Positions 1 to 6,467 of a stretch of 8,044 nt of DNA are shown here, piece after piece (the stretch's first letter is position 1; each line of letters starts with the position of its first letter). Location of the stretch: assembly GCA_002348345.1 (NCBI GenBank), contig DEAY01000026.1, positions 1-8,044 on the forward strand, read 5' to 3'. A program made the position numbers and the translations under genes. The notes below the pieces were generated by a model. It was not told the origin of the DNA. It was given only the letters and a program-made list of their open reading frames with translations, and searched no databases. This stretch comes from Verrucomicrobia bacterium UBA2970 (GTDB taxonomy: Bacteria; Verrucomicrobiota; Verrucomicrobiia; Limisphaerales; AAA164-E04).

Positions 1-3
1 ATC

Positions 4-64
4 GGGCGGGGATTCTTGATTCAAGACCGACTCATCTTGCCGGTAACTTCCAACCGGCCCGCCC
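4..64. repeat. Nested inverted repeats able to form a branched stem structure
   Basis: An outer 6-bp pair GGGCGG (4-9) with CCGCCC (59-64) encloses two hairpins. One is TCTTG (14-18) with CAAGA (22-26), 3-base loop. The other is GCCGGT (39-44) with ACCGGC (53-58), 8-base loop. All pairs are perfect and compatible, giving a three-way junction in either strand's transcript or in DNA. No T-run follows on either strand, so it does not look like an intrinsic terminator. Function unknown; chance is possible in GC-rich DNA. Confidence 0.4.
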
Positions 65-73
65 CGGAAATCT

Positions 74-91
74 GCCGAAACAGACTTCGGC
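74..91. repeat. Short hairpin
   Basis: GCCGAA (74-79) pairs perfectly with TTCGGC (86-91) around the 6-base loop ACAGAC. It sits between the two larger structured stretches in this gene-free region. Confidence 0.4.
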
Positions 92-94
92 CCG

Positions 95-137
95 TGGCAA
101 CTGGTCATCCCGACTCCCATCGGGAAGGTCATTGCCA
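95..137. repeat. Stem enclosing a second hairpin, with a short direct repeat
   Basis: TGGCAA (95-100) pairs with TTGCCA (132-137) and encloses TCCCGA (108-113) paired with TCGGGA (120-125), 6-base loop. The hexamer GGTCAT occurs twice in direct orientation, at 103-108 and 127-132, flanking the inner hairpin almost symmetrically. This could be a structured RNA or a protein-binding site; there is no conserved signature I recognise. Confidence 0.4.
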
Positions 138-222
138 AAAACGAGAAGAATACGTCGCGCAAGAGCCATTTTGAAGAAAAAGGAGATGGGCTCGGCCGCG
201 GCTCTCAAGCTGAGGGCAGGAC

Positions 223-1773
223 CTATTGGTCGGCGGCAGGCCCTGACTCGGTTCCACTTTGACTCGGAGGACCGACGGGGTCGCCATCCGCCTCCGGGTC
301 TTCCAGCCCTCCTGAAACCTCCGGAACGAGGTCTATCAAAGCCGGCCCCAATCGGGTTCTAAGCTGATCCGCCAGAACCGGATTCAACCCCTCCTCCGAG
401 TTCAACATTCTAAGAAGCACCTCCCTCTTCAACTCTCGGATGGTCGGAAGCCCCACACGGACATCCTGGCCCTTTCCAATCTCGCCATGGAAGCGATCCC
501 ACATCTTTCGAACGAGGAGTTCCATCCCCATGGCCCGCTCCTCGTCCCCGATCGCCAGGTAATAGAACGATTGACCGAGAATTCCCAGCAACATTGCCTT
601 CAACCGATCCTGGGAGGTGCTGCCGAATTCCTCCTCCAATCGTTGAAAGGCATACTCCTCCAAACTGGTTTCATCGGGAATACTTCCGGGGTAGAGCTCC
701 CGGACATAGTCATACCAGCGTTTTGCTTCGTCGACGGCGTTATGGATGTAGAGAAAATAAACGGCGGTCCGGAGAAAGTTCTTGTGCCCTGTTGAGATGT
801 GTTCTCGTTGAGCGGCATCGTCATCCATGATCTCCTCATAGACGGTATTCACCTTCTCCGTGATCTTGGTATTCGGACCGAACTCATAAGCCATGACATA
901 GCCATCTTTTTCCCGCTCCTTGGCCACGGGAAACTCCACCAGACGTCCTCGGTGAAAGGCCAACTGCATACTCTGGAAGATGACCCGGCGCAGGTTGATG
1001 TATTCCTTCTTTCGAATCGACTTCTGCAGTCCCACATAGGCCCAGTAGACCGCATGGGTTTCCGGTAAGCGCCATTCCAATGGACCATACTTCTCATCCA
1101 CCTCGGCGATATAGTCGATCTCCATCTTGAATTCCTCCAACAATCGACGGGCCCGTTCCACCTCTTCGGGCGTCTGGGGATCTCGAAACGTCTCCACATC
1201 CGGCATCCGTCCATCGAAGAGGTCATCCATGCCCTTGGCCCATTCGTTCTTATAGAGCATGTGGGCATCGTCCATATTGGCGCCCATCTTGTGCTGAAAG
1301 TGCCAGGCCAATTCCCGGTAAAGCAAGGTTTCCTGGGGGTTCCAGGGAATGCCCTGATCCCGAAGCAGTTCAATGCCTCGTTGCACCCACTGCCAACGAT
1401 CCGCATGATCGGGAAACTTGACCGAAATATTATAGGAGAGATTCCAGGCCTGATGCACCCAGACGGTCACGAAGTGCGGTTGAAGCTTGGTGATCCAGTC
1501 GGCCAACTGCACCATCTCAAAATACTTCCCGTCATCCTGCATTTGAGTGGCCCGGATCCACAGCAAATTGGCGATCAGGCCTCGAAATCCGCCGAGCGCA
1601 ACCGTGGTGAAGGCCAAGATCGGAGGCGCATTCTCGAGCGGTTTCAGGCGGGTCAATCCCATGTCGCTGCGCGCTTCATTCAATGACTTCTGCACGAAGG
1701 AGGACCCGATCAGGAAGACCACCATCAAGCATGCCATCAAAGGCTTGAAGAATTTGGCACGTAGGGGAATCAT
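223..1773 (-). CDS. Membrane-anchored helix-rich protein of unknown function
   Basis: I do not recognise a named family for this 516-residue protein. It begins with a basic stretch and one hydrophobic helix (about 11-27), consistent with an N-in anchor that leaves the rest outside the cytoplasm. A second hydrophobic stretch contains LGGFRGLIANLLWIRA (60-75). The rest is mostly helical and rich in Trp, Tyr and charged residues (for example ADWITKLQPHF, WVHQAWNLSYNIS, LYRELAWHFQHKMG). The spacing suggests TPR-like or alpha-solenoid repeats, perhaps a protein-binding scaffold. Residues from about 485 to 516 form an acidic, Gly/Pro/Ser-rich tail. The start is taken at ATG 1773, which shares its A with the permease stop (TGATG); a TTG at 1776 is possible but less likely. 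The one-base overlap implies translational coupling, so a partnership with the ABC permease and its large outer domain is the best guess. A lipoprotein is unlikely: Cys15 sits inside the hydrophobic helix without a proper lipobox. It is the last gene of the unit in this window. Confidence 0.75.
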   Translation of the reverse strand: MIPLRAKFFKPLMACLMVVFLIGSSFVQKSLNEARSDMGLTRLKPLENAPPILAFTTVALGGFRGLIANLLWIRATQMQDDGKYFEMVQLADWITKLQPHFVTVWVHQAWNLSYNISVKFPDHADRWQWVQRGIELLRDQGIPWNPQETLLYRELAWHFQHKMGANMDDAHMLYKNEWAKGMDDLFDGRMPDVETFRDPQTPEEVERARRLLEEFKMEIDYIAEVDEKYGPLEWRLPETHAVYWAYVGLQKSIRKKEYINLRRVIFQSMQLAFHRGRLVEFPVAKEREKDGYVMAYEFGPNTKITEKVNTVYEEIMDDDAAQREHISTGHKNFLRTAVYFLYIHNAVDEAKRWYDYVRELYPGSIPDETSLEEYAFQRLEEEFGSTSQDRLKAMLLGILGQSFYYLAIGDEERAMGMELLVRKMWDRFHGEIGKGQDVRVGLPTIRELKREVLLRMLNSEEGLNPVLADQLRTRLGPALIDLVPEVSGGLEDPEADGDPVGPPSQSGTESGPAADQ

Positions 1774-1776
1774 CAA
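1773..1776 (-). other. Permease stop / next-gene start overlap
   Basis: The minus strand reads TTGATG: the permease TGA (1773-1775) and the following ATG (1771-1773) share one base. A TTG at 1774-1776 is an alternative start overlapping by four bases. Only a weak AAGAG precedes it, so initiation probably depends on ribosomes finishing the permease. Confidence 0.7.
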
Positions 1777-3149
1777 AAACTCTTTGCCGTGGCCAACTCC
1801 CTTCGGGATAAGATGATGACGCCAATCAGTCCAAAGATCCCCCCCATCACGATCACGATCTGAAAGACCCCTAACGCCACCTGACTCCAGGTGATGATGC
1901 GCCCCGTGCTCAGGTAATCGATCGGTGAAAAATCACGCACCAGGTTGATCGTACTCAAGAGGCCCTGCGCCGATAAGACCGCCAGTTTGTCGATCAAAGC
2001 CGGCGCGGCAATCTGGCCGGTATTGTTGTCCACCCCGGTGATTCCCCCTTCGTAGATGATCTGATCCAATGTGCCGTTGGAAAACCCTATAAACAGGAGG
2101 GCCAACGTCAAAAAGGCCGCGATCGGGAAGGAGAGAAAACTGGCCGCCATCAACCCCAAGGCACACAAGAAGCCCAACCAACAGTAGATGATGATGACGC
2201 CACGGACAAAGTTGGGCCCGAAGGATCCCTTCCGGTAAAGCACTTCAACCCCATCCTCCAGGGGAAACAAGAGGGCCTTCTGGTTCCAATTCTCAAAGTC
2301 AACCGTGAGGATTCCGTCGGCATCGATTTGATTGGGGGGGATCTCAAACTGAATCGGCGCTTCCGGAGAAATACTATTCTCAATTCGAATCCGTTGGGCC
2401 CCTTCGGGCGGTCCAATATCCCAAAAGGCAATGTAGGTGCTGGTATCGTAGGCACTGGCGGTGAAAAACTTGATGCGGAGGTAGAGCGGCAAATCCTTCA
2501 CTTCGTCGGGAGGACCGACATACATTTGCCAACGCCGACGGTAGCCGGGTTGAACCACCTGTTGCATCGCGATGACCTGTTCCCTGAGTTGTTTCCTCAA
2601 GTCCTGGGGATCCCGATCCGCGAGCTCCGGATTCTCTTCCAGGCGAGCGGCCATCATGTCGTTGACGATCGGTTCGATATCCTGGGGCGGTTCCTTGGCG
2701 GAAGCTCGCGCCACAAAGATCTCGTCTTGCAGAATTCTTTGTTGGGACTCGGGAAGATCCTTGGCCCGCTTCTGCATCATGAAAAAAACCGACGTGGCCG
2801 CCAAACTCAAAAGAATGGCATTCAGGACCATGATCCCGATCCATTTCCCCAGCCAGATTTGCCATCGGGCGACGGGCTTCACGGTAATCATTTGGATCTG
2901 ATAGTCCTCAATATCCCGCGCCAGGGTGCCGCAAGCGATCCACATTGTCGCCAATCCCAGGAGCGCGGTGATGAAGCTCAAGGTGTATGTCAGAAGAATT
3001 TGGGTAAACCCTTGGGCCGTCCCGTCATCCTTAATGATCAGGGGCAAGCCCACCACGGTCAGCAGCAACAAGATGCCCAGAACAATCAGCAGACGAAACC
3101 GAATCGCCGCTTTCAGTGTCAGGACGGCTATGGCAAGCAAGACCTGCAT
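1773..3149 (-). CDS. ABC-2-like permease with large extracytoplasmic domain
   Basis: This 458-residue membrane protein has six predicted transmembrane helices (about 20-38, 53-75, 100-122, 313-337, 339-357, 424-447). Between helices 2 and 3 is a short cytoplasmic loop with RDIEDYQIQMITVKPVARWQ (78-97). This is the familiar ABC-2 pattern in which the loop precedes re-entry at W..GKW and contacts the ATPase. The odd part is about 190 residues between helices 3 and 4, outside the membrane by the predicted topology. The first part (about 125-200) is charged and helical. The second (about 205-310) looks beta-rich, with IPPNQIDADG and VLYRKGSFGPNF as recognisable elements. Such a periplasmic domain is not found in simple ABC-2 drug exporters and suggests contact with a periplasmic partner or substrate. 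The start is ATG 3149, with a close AAGGG site. The stop TGA overlaps the ATG of the next gene by one base. I assign it as partner of the preceding ATPase from context and topology; the exact family and substrate are unknown. Confidence 0.8.
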   Translation of the reverse strand: MQVLLAIAVLTLKAAIRFRLLIVLGILLLLTVVGLPLIIKDDGTAQGFTQILLTYTLSFITALLGLATMWIACGTLARDIEDYQIQMITVKPVARWQIWLGKWIGIMVLNAILLSLAATSVFFMMQKRAKDLPESQQRILQDEIFVARASAKEPPQDIEPIVNDMMAARLEENPELADRDPQDLRKQLREQVIAMQQVVQPGYRRRWQMYVGPPDEVKDLPLYLRIKFFTASAYDTSTYIAFWDIGPPEGAQRIRIENSISPEAPIQFEIPPNQIDADGILTVDFENWNQKALLFPLEDGVEVLYRKGSFGPNFVRGVIIIYCWLGFLCALGLMAASFLSFPIAAFLTLALLFIGFSNGTLDQIIYEGGITGVDNNTGQIAAPALIDKLAVLSAQGLLSTINLVRDFSPIDYLSTGRIITWSQVALGVFQIVIVMGGIFGLIGVIILSRRELATAKSF

Positions 3150-3154
3150 CGATT

Positions 3155-3159
3155 CCCTT
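3155..3159 (-). promoter_or_regulatory. Ribosome binding site overlapping the ABC ATPase stop codon
   Basis: The minus strand reads TAAGGGAATCGATG. AAGGG (3155-3159) shares two bases with the TAA stop of the ATPase gene and lies 5 bases before the permease ATG at 3149. This arrangement is typical of translational coupling between subunits of one complex. Confidence 0.7.
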
Positions 3160-4387
3160 ACTTGTCGTCGCCCTGGTCCGGTGCCGATGGGTCCAGAAGT
3201 GAGGAGAGCTTCTCATTCGCTTCCTCCATTTTGGCCTCCTGATTCGGGGCGATCTCGACCTTCGGCTCCGCCGGGGTGTCCGGTTGCGCCAACTGATCCA
3301 GCTTGGCTTCGTCCACGTCCGGCACAGCCACGGGTTGCTGACTCGGGTTCAGGGCTTCCTGTCCCGAGTCTGACTTGGTCAGGCGATCCAGGATCTTGTC
3401 CGGTGACTGCTCCTGCTCGGCATCCGCCGCCAAGTAGGCTGCCACCCGGTTTCCTGAGACGGCACCCGAAGTGGTCGCCTCCTCTTGTCTGGCCTTCTCG
3501 ACCACGCCAAGAAAATAACTTTCAAGATTCTGGGTGGGATTATCGATCGAGATCTTCGCCTCATCAACGTCATGGCGAACCATCTCGAGCACCCGCTCCA
3601 TGGTTTCCCTGGGTAGGACCGGTGTGGTAATCCGGGTGACATCGGGAGTCATCAAAAGCTCCTTGAGCGTTCCCATGGCCTGGACCCGTCCCCCGTAATA
3701 GATCACCACTCGATCACAGACATCCTCCACATCCGACAACAGGTGGCTGCTCAAAATCACCGTCTTCCCGCGTTTTGCCAGCGCCTTGATGAGATCCTTG
3801 ATCTCGCGGCAACCTATCGGATCGAGGCCCGAGGTCGGTTCATCGAGAATCACCAAGTCGGGATCATTGATCAGGGCCTGCGCGAGACCGATCCGACGCT
3901 GCATGCCCTTCGAGAACTCCCCCACCTGCCGACTCGTGGCGTTCTTCAGTCCGACCATGTCAATCAGTTGCTCGATGCGTTTTTTCCGTTCCAGCTTGTT
4001 GAGATTGAACAGGTTCCCGAAGAAGTCCAGGGTCTCGGCCGAATCGAGATATTTGTAGAGATAGGATTCCTCGGGAAGGTAGCCGATCCGGGACTTCGTC
4101 GCGACATGACGGGGCGAGTGGCCAAACACTTCGATATGCCCCTTGGTCGGATAGAGGAGTCCGAGAAGCATCTTGATCGTGGTGGACTTGCCGGAACCAT
4201 TGGGACCCAGCAAGCCGAAGACCTCTCCCCGTCGGACTTCAAAGTTGACGTTATTGACCGCCTTGGCCTTTGAACGCCCCCAAAAATCCTTGAACACCTT
4301 GGTCAGTCCCTTGACCGAGATCACATTCTCGATCGTGGCACTCGATGCTCCGGCGGGATCCTGGGCGGAGGTCACTGAGGTTACCAT
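3158..4387 (-). CDS. ABC exporter ATP-binding subunit with long C-terminal disordered tail
   Basis: This 409-residue protein starts with an ABC ATPase domain (about 22-300) of the ABC-2/CcmA type. Walker A is GPNGSGKST (61-69). The Q-loop position carries Glu106 in YLPEE, as is common in this subfamily. The signature is FSKGMQ (158-163), Walker B ends ILDEP (Asp182, Glu183), the D-loop is SGLDP, and the switch histidine is His215 in SSHLLSDVEDVCDR. It would bind the neighbouring permease and power export or envelope remodelling by ATP hydrolysis on the cytoplasmic side. Typical members have about 300-310 residues. Here residues from about 300 to 409 form an acidic Pro/Gln/Glu-rich tail with no recognised domain. 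ATG 4387 has an AAAGG Shine-Dalgarno 8 bases upstream (4396-4400). The permease gene begins 8 bases after its stop, with its ribosome binding site overlapping that stop, so the two are almost certainly one transporter. The substrate cannot be read from the sequence. Confidence 0.95.
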   Translation of the reverse strand: MVTSVTSAQDPAGASSATIENVISVKGLTKVFKDFWGRSKAKAVNNVNFEVRRGEVFGLLGPNGSGKSTTIKMLLGLLYPTKGHIEVFGHSPRHVATKSRIGYLPEESYLYKYLDSAETLDFFGNLFNLNKLERKKRIEQLIDMVGLKNATSRQVGEFSKGMQRRIGLAQALINDPDLVILDEPTSGLDPIGCREIKDLIKALAKRGKTVILSSHLLSDVEDVCDRVVIYYGGRVQAMGTLKELLMTPDVTRITTPVLPRETMERVLEMVRHDVDEAKISIDNPTQNLESYFLGVVEKARQEEATTSGAVSGNRVAAYLAADAEQEQSPDKILDRLTKSDSGQEALNPSQQPVAVPDVDEAKLDQLAQPDTPAEPKVEIAPNQEAKMEEANEKLSSLLDPSAPDQGDDK

Positions 4388-4395
4388 AGTTTCTA

Positions 4396-4400
4396 CCTTT
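4396..4400 (-). promoter_or_regulatory. Ribosome binding site of the ABC ATPase gene
   Basis: AAAGG on the minus strand sits 8 bases before ATG 4387, inside the 40-base gap (4388-4427) after the P-type ATPase. The gap shows no hairpin followed by a T-run and no clear promoter, which supports continued co-transcription. Confidence 0.6.
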
Positions 4401-4427
4401 CAAATCTGACGAGACCTTCACTCGAGC

Positions 4428-6437
4428 CTAGGCCGAATGCGGCCGCAATTCGCCCGAACCTTCAGCCCCCTCTCGCTCACCCGGCACTTCAAAGGGTTCC
4501 AATTCCTCGCCCTGTCGGACCAGTCGGAAACTGTTGAACACCACCAAAAGCGAACCCAACACGTGGAGAACTGCGGCGAGAACAGGGTTGATGATCTTCA
4601 TGGCCGCCATGATGAGCCCACCGATGACGAAGAGCACTCCGAAGAGAAAGTTTTGGTTAATGACCGATCGGGTTTGCCGAGACAGACGCACCAAGAACGG
4701 CAACCGGCGAAGATCATTGTTCATCAGGGCGATGGTCGCGGAGTGAATGGCGACTTCACTGCCGGCCGCCCCCATGGCGATTCCCAAATCACCCGCCGCC
4801 AAGGCTGGGGCATCATTGACGCCATCCCCCACGACGGCCACCCGGTAGCCCTTCGCCTTCATTTTTCGGACAAACTCCACCTTGTTTTGCGGAAGGCATT
4901 CGGCCAACACCTCCTCACAGCCAATCTCCTTGGCCACCCGCGTGGCAACCGGTTTTAAATCACCCGAAACCATGGCGATTCGGCGAACCCCCGCCTCATT
5001 CAAATCCATCAACGATTCCTTGGCCTCCGACCGCGTTCGGTCCTGGAGTCCGATCCATCCGGCAAACTGCCCATCCCTGGCAACGTAGAGCAAGCTGTAG
5101 CCCTCGGCTTCAGAGAGGTCCACCTGGGACTCGAACCCCTCGGCAATCCCATTGTCTTTCAGCCACTGAGCTCGTCCGATGACGATCTGAGCCGCCCCCA
5201 CATTGGCCTTGATGCCTCGGCCCGCGGTTTCCTCAAAATCCTGCGGCTCTTCCAGATTTAGTCCCGCCTCGCCCGCCAGATCGGCTAGGGCCCGGGCGGT
5301 GGGATGATTGCTATACTTTTCGGCAGAGGCGGCTAAATGTAGCAATTCAGCTGGTTTGATATCGCCAAGAGGCGAGAGGCGGCTCACCGCCAATTGGCCG
5401 GTGGTCAGGGTTCCTGTCTTGTCAAAGATGAAGGCATTGATCTTGGCCGAGAGCTCGAGATCTCCCACATTCTTGATCAGAATCCCAAGTCGCGCGGCTG
5501 CCGACAGGGCGGCCACCATGGCGGTCGGCGTCGCCAGGATGAAGGCACAGGGACAGGCAATGATGAAGACCGTGATCACTCGGCTAAGGTCCTGGGTAAA
5601 GGCCCAGACGAGGGCCCCGATGAGCAGCACCAGGGGGGTGTAGAATCCCATGTACTGATCCACGATTCGCATGATGGGGAGCTTCGTCTTCTCCGCCGCC
5701 AGGATGAGATCCCGAACCCGGCCCAGGGTTGTGTCTTCCCCTGCTCGGCTCACCTTGATCTCCAAGACGCCCGTCAAACTCTGGGTGCCGGCGAAGACTT
5801 CGTCCCCGGACTTCTTGTCCACCGGCAACGACTCACCAGTGATATTGGCCTGATTGAACGATCCTTGTCCTGAAACGATGGTGCCGTCAGCCGCCACGTT
5901 ATCTCCGGGACGCACCCGAATGATGTCGCCCACCTTGAGGGATGCGACCTCGACTTCTTCTTCCTTCTTGGCCGTCACGCGCCGAGCCTTGGTCGGCGTC
6001 AATTTGATCAAAGACTCAATCGAGTTCCGCGCTCCCTCCGCCGTACGGGTCTCAATGATCTCACCCAACAACATGAAAAAGGCCACCAACCCCGATTCCT
6101 GATAGTTCCCGCTTGCAAACGAAGCCAGGACAGCGATCGCCACCAATTCGTTCGTGCTCAACCGGCCCTTACGAAGATCCTTGATCGCGGTGAACACGAT
6201 CGGGTAGCCCAGAATAATGGCACCGATCATCGCATTGACATCGCCCACGATTTGTCCATTGGCGAGGAAATAGGTGACAATGAACGAATTGATGATGAAC
6301 AAGAGGCCGACCAGCGTTTGGTGAAGCTTGATCGGCGTGTGCTCGTGATCATGACCGCAGCTTCCGCAATCATCATGGTCATGATGATGGGAGTCTGAAC
6401 CACCCTCTTTTTGACTCAAAAGCGACGTTACTTGCAT
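4428..6437 (-). CDS. Heavy-metal-translocating P1B-type ATPase with His/Cys-rich N-terminus
   Basis: This 669-residue cation pump shows the full P-type ATPase motif set: TGES in the actuator domain (200-203), the phosphorylated aspartate in DKTGT (Asp339), the P1B-specific His-Pro pair (378-379), and GDGVNDAP in the hinge (537-544). Eight hydrophobic segments fit the P1B topology (about 41-59, 64-85, 97-111, 115-128, 265-282, 287-310, 596-614, 616-636). The metal-site motif in helix 6 is CPC (295-297). There is no ferredoxin-like HMA domain. Residues 17-33 instead carry seven His and two Cys, with a CGSC motif (24-27), a likely metal-sensing or capture tail. Helix 8 reads HVLGS (625-629) and lacks the Asp typical of Zn/Cd pumps. 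Helix 7 lacks the Tyr-Asn of Cu pumps and helix 8 lacks the Met-x-x-Ser-Ser. The ion is therefore not settled; Zn, Co, Cu or another transition metal remain possible. It would act in the cytoplasmic membrane, coupling ATP hydrolysis to metal export. ATG 6437 is preceded by AGGAAGG very close by. It lies between the SPFH genes and the ABC genes on the same strand. Confidence 0.95.
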   Translation of the reverse strand: MQVTSLLSQKEGGSDSHHHDHDDCGSCGHDHEHTPIKLHQTLVGLLFIINSFIVTYFLANGQIVGDVNAMIGAIILGYPIVFTAIKDLRKGRLSTNELVAIAVLASFASGNYQESGLVAFFMLLGEIIETRTAEGARNSIESLIKLTPTKARRVTAKKEEEVEVASLKVGDIIRVRPGDNVAADGTIVSGQGSFNQANITGESLPVDKKSGDEVFAGTQSLTGVLEIKVSRAGEDTTLGRVRDLILAAEKTKLPIMRIVDQYMGFYTPLVLLIGALVWAFTQDLSRVITVFIIACPCAFILATPTAMVAALSAAARLGILIKNVGDLELSAKINAFIFDKTGTLTTGQLAVSRLSPLGDIKPAELLHLAASAEKYSNHPTARALADLAGEAGLNLEEPQDFEETAGRGIKANVGAAQIVIGRAQWLKDNGIAEGFESQVDLSEAEGYSLLYVARDGQFAGWIGLQDRTRSEAKESLMDLNEAGVRRIAMVSGDLKPVATRVAKEIGCEEVLAECLPQNKVEFVRKMKAKGYRVAVVGDGVNDAPALAAGDLGIAMGAAGSEVAIHSATIALMNNDLRRLPFLVRLSRQTRSVINQNFLFGVLFVIGGLIMAAMKIINPVLAAVLHVLGSLLVVFNSFRLVRQGEELEPFEVPGEREGAEGSGELRPHSA

Positions 6438-6467
6438 ACCTTCCTGGGGGTTAAAACCTCAAACTCG

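Larger units (their letters stand above)
1..222. other. Region after the last gene with no supported gene
   Basis: No coding region can be supported here. Several frames happen to be open: plus frame 1 from the edge to a TGA at 172-174, plus frame 3 from base 3 into the neighbouring gene, and a minus frame running to the left edge. They disagree with each other and have no recognisable protein sequence. The minus strand has a pyrimidine tract (about 172-183) but no strong hairpin directly before it, so I do not call a terminator. The notable content is a group of short perfect inverted repeats between 4 and 137, listed separately. Confidence 0.5.

Noticed and set aside
10..60. tRNA-like 3' end near the left edge
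   Set aside because: The CTTGATTCAAG palindrome next to GGGCGGGG briefly suggested a T-arm and acceptor, but there is no TTCRA loop with the right 5-bp stem, no CCA and no anticodon arm.
1..108. Possible start of a further minus-strand gene (ATG at 108, GGGAG upstream)
   Set aside because: A GGGAG lies 5 bases before the ATG and the frame stays open to the left edge, but only 36 codons are visible, they resemble nothing I know, and the same DNA is open in two plus frames. Sequence left of the window would decide.
172..222. Intrinsic terminator after the last gene
   Set aside because: The minus strand has a CTTTTTCTTC tract, but the nearest stem (CTCA/TGAG with a mismatch further down) is weak and ends about 20 bases before the tract.
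3..362. Plus-strand frame open from the left edge to 362
   Set aside because: The product is Arg/Pro-rich low-complexity sequence, and a third of it overlaps the end of the minus-strand gene. No ribosome binding site stands out before the first ATG at 132.
849..1406. A 185-codon minus-strand frame inside the unknown protein gene
   Set aside because: The frame is shifted relative to the real gene, and the product is Arg/Trp/Ser/Met-rich without a start signal; the longer frame continues across it intact.
2328..3242. A 304-codon plus-strand open frame
   Set aside because: It lies opposite the permease and the end of the ABC ATPase gene, both with clear family features. The translation is His/Gln/Gly-rich with no membrane or domain pattern, as expected for an antisense shadow.
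4428..6437. CRISPR, insertion sequence or phage signals around the metal pump
   Set aside because: No spaced repeats, transposase motifs or terminal inverted repeats were seen anywhere in the window; the genes are packed as in an ordinary operon.
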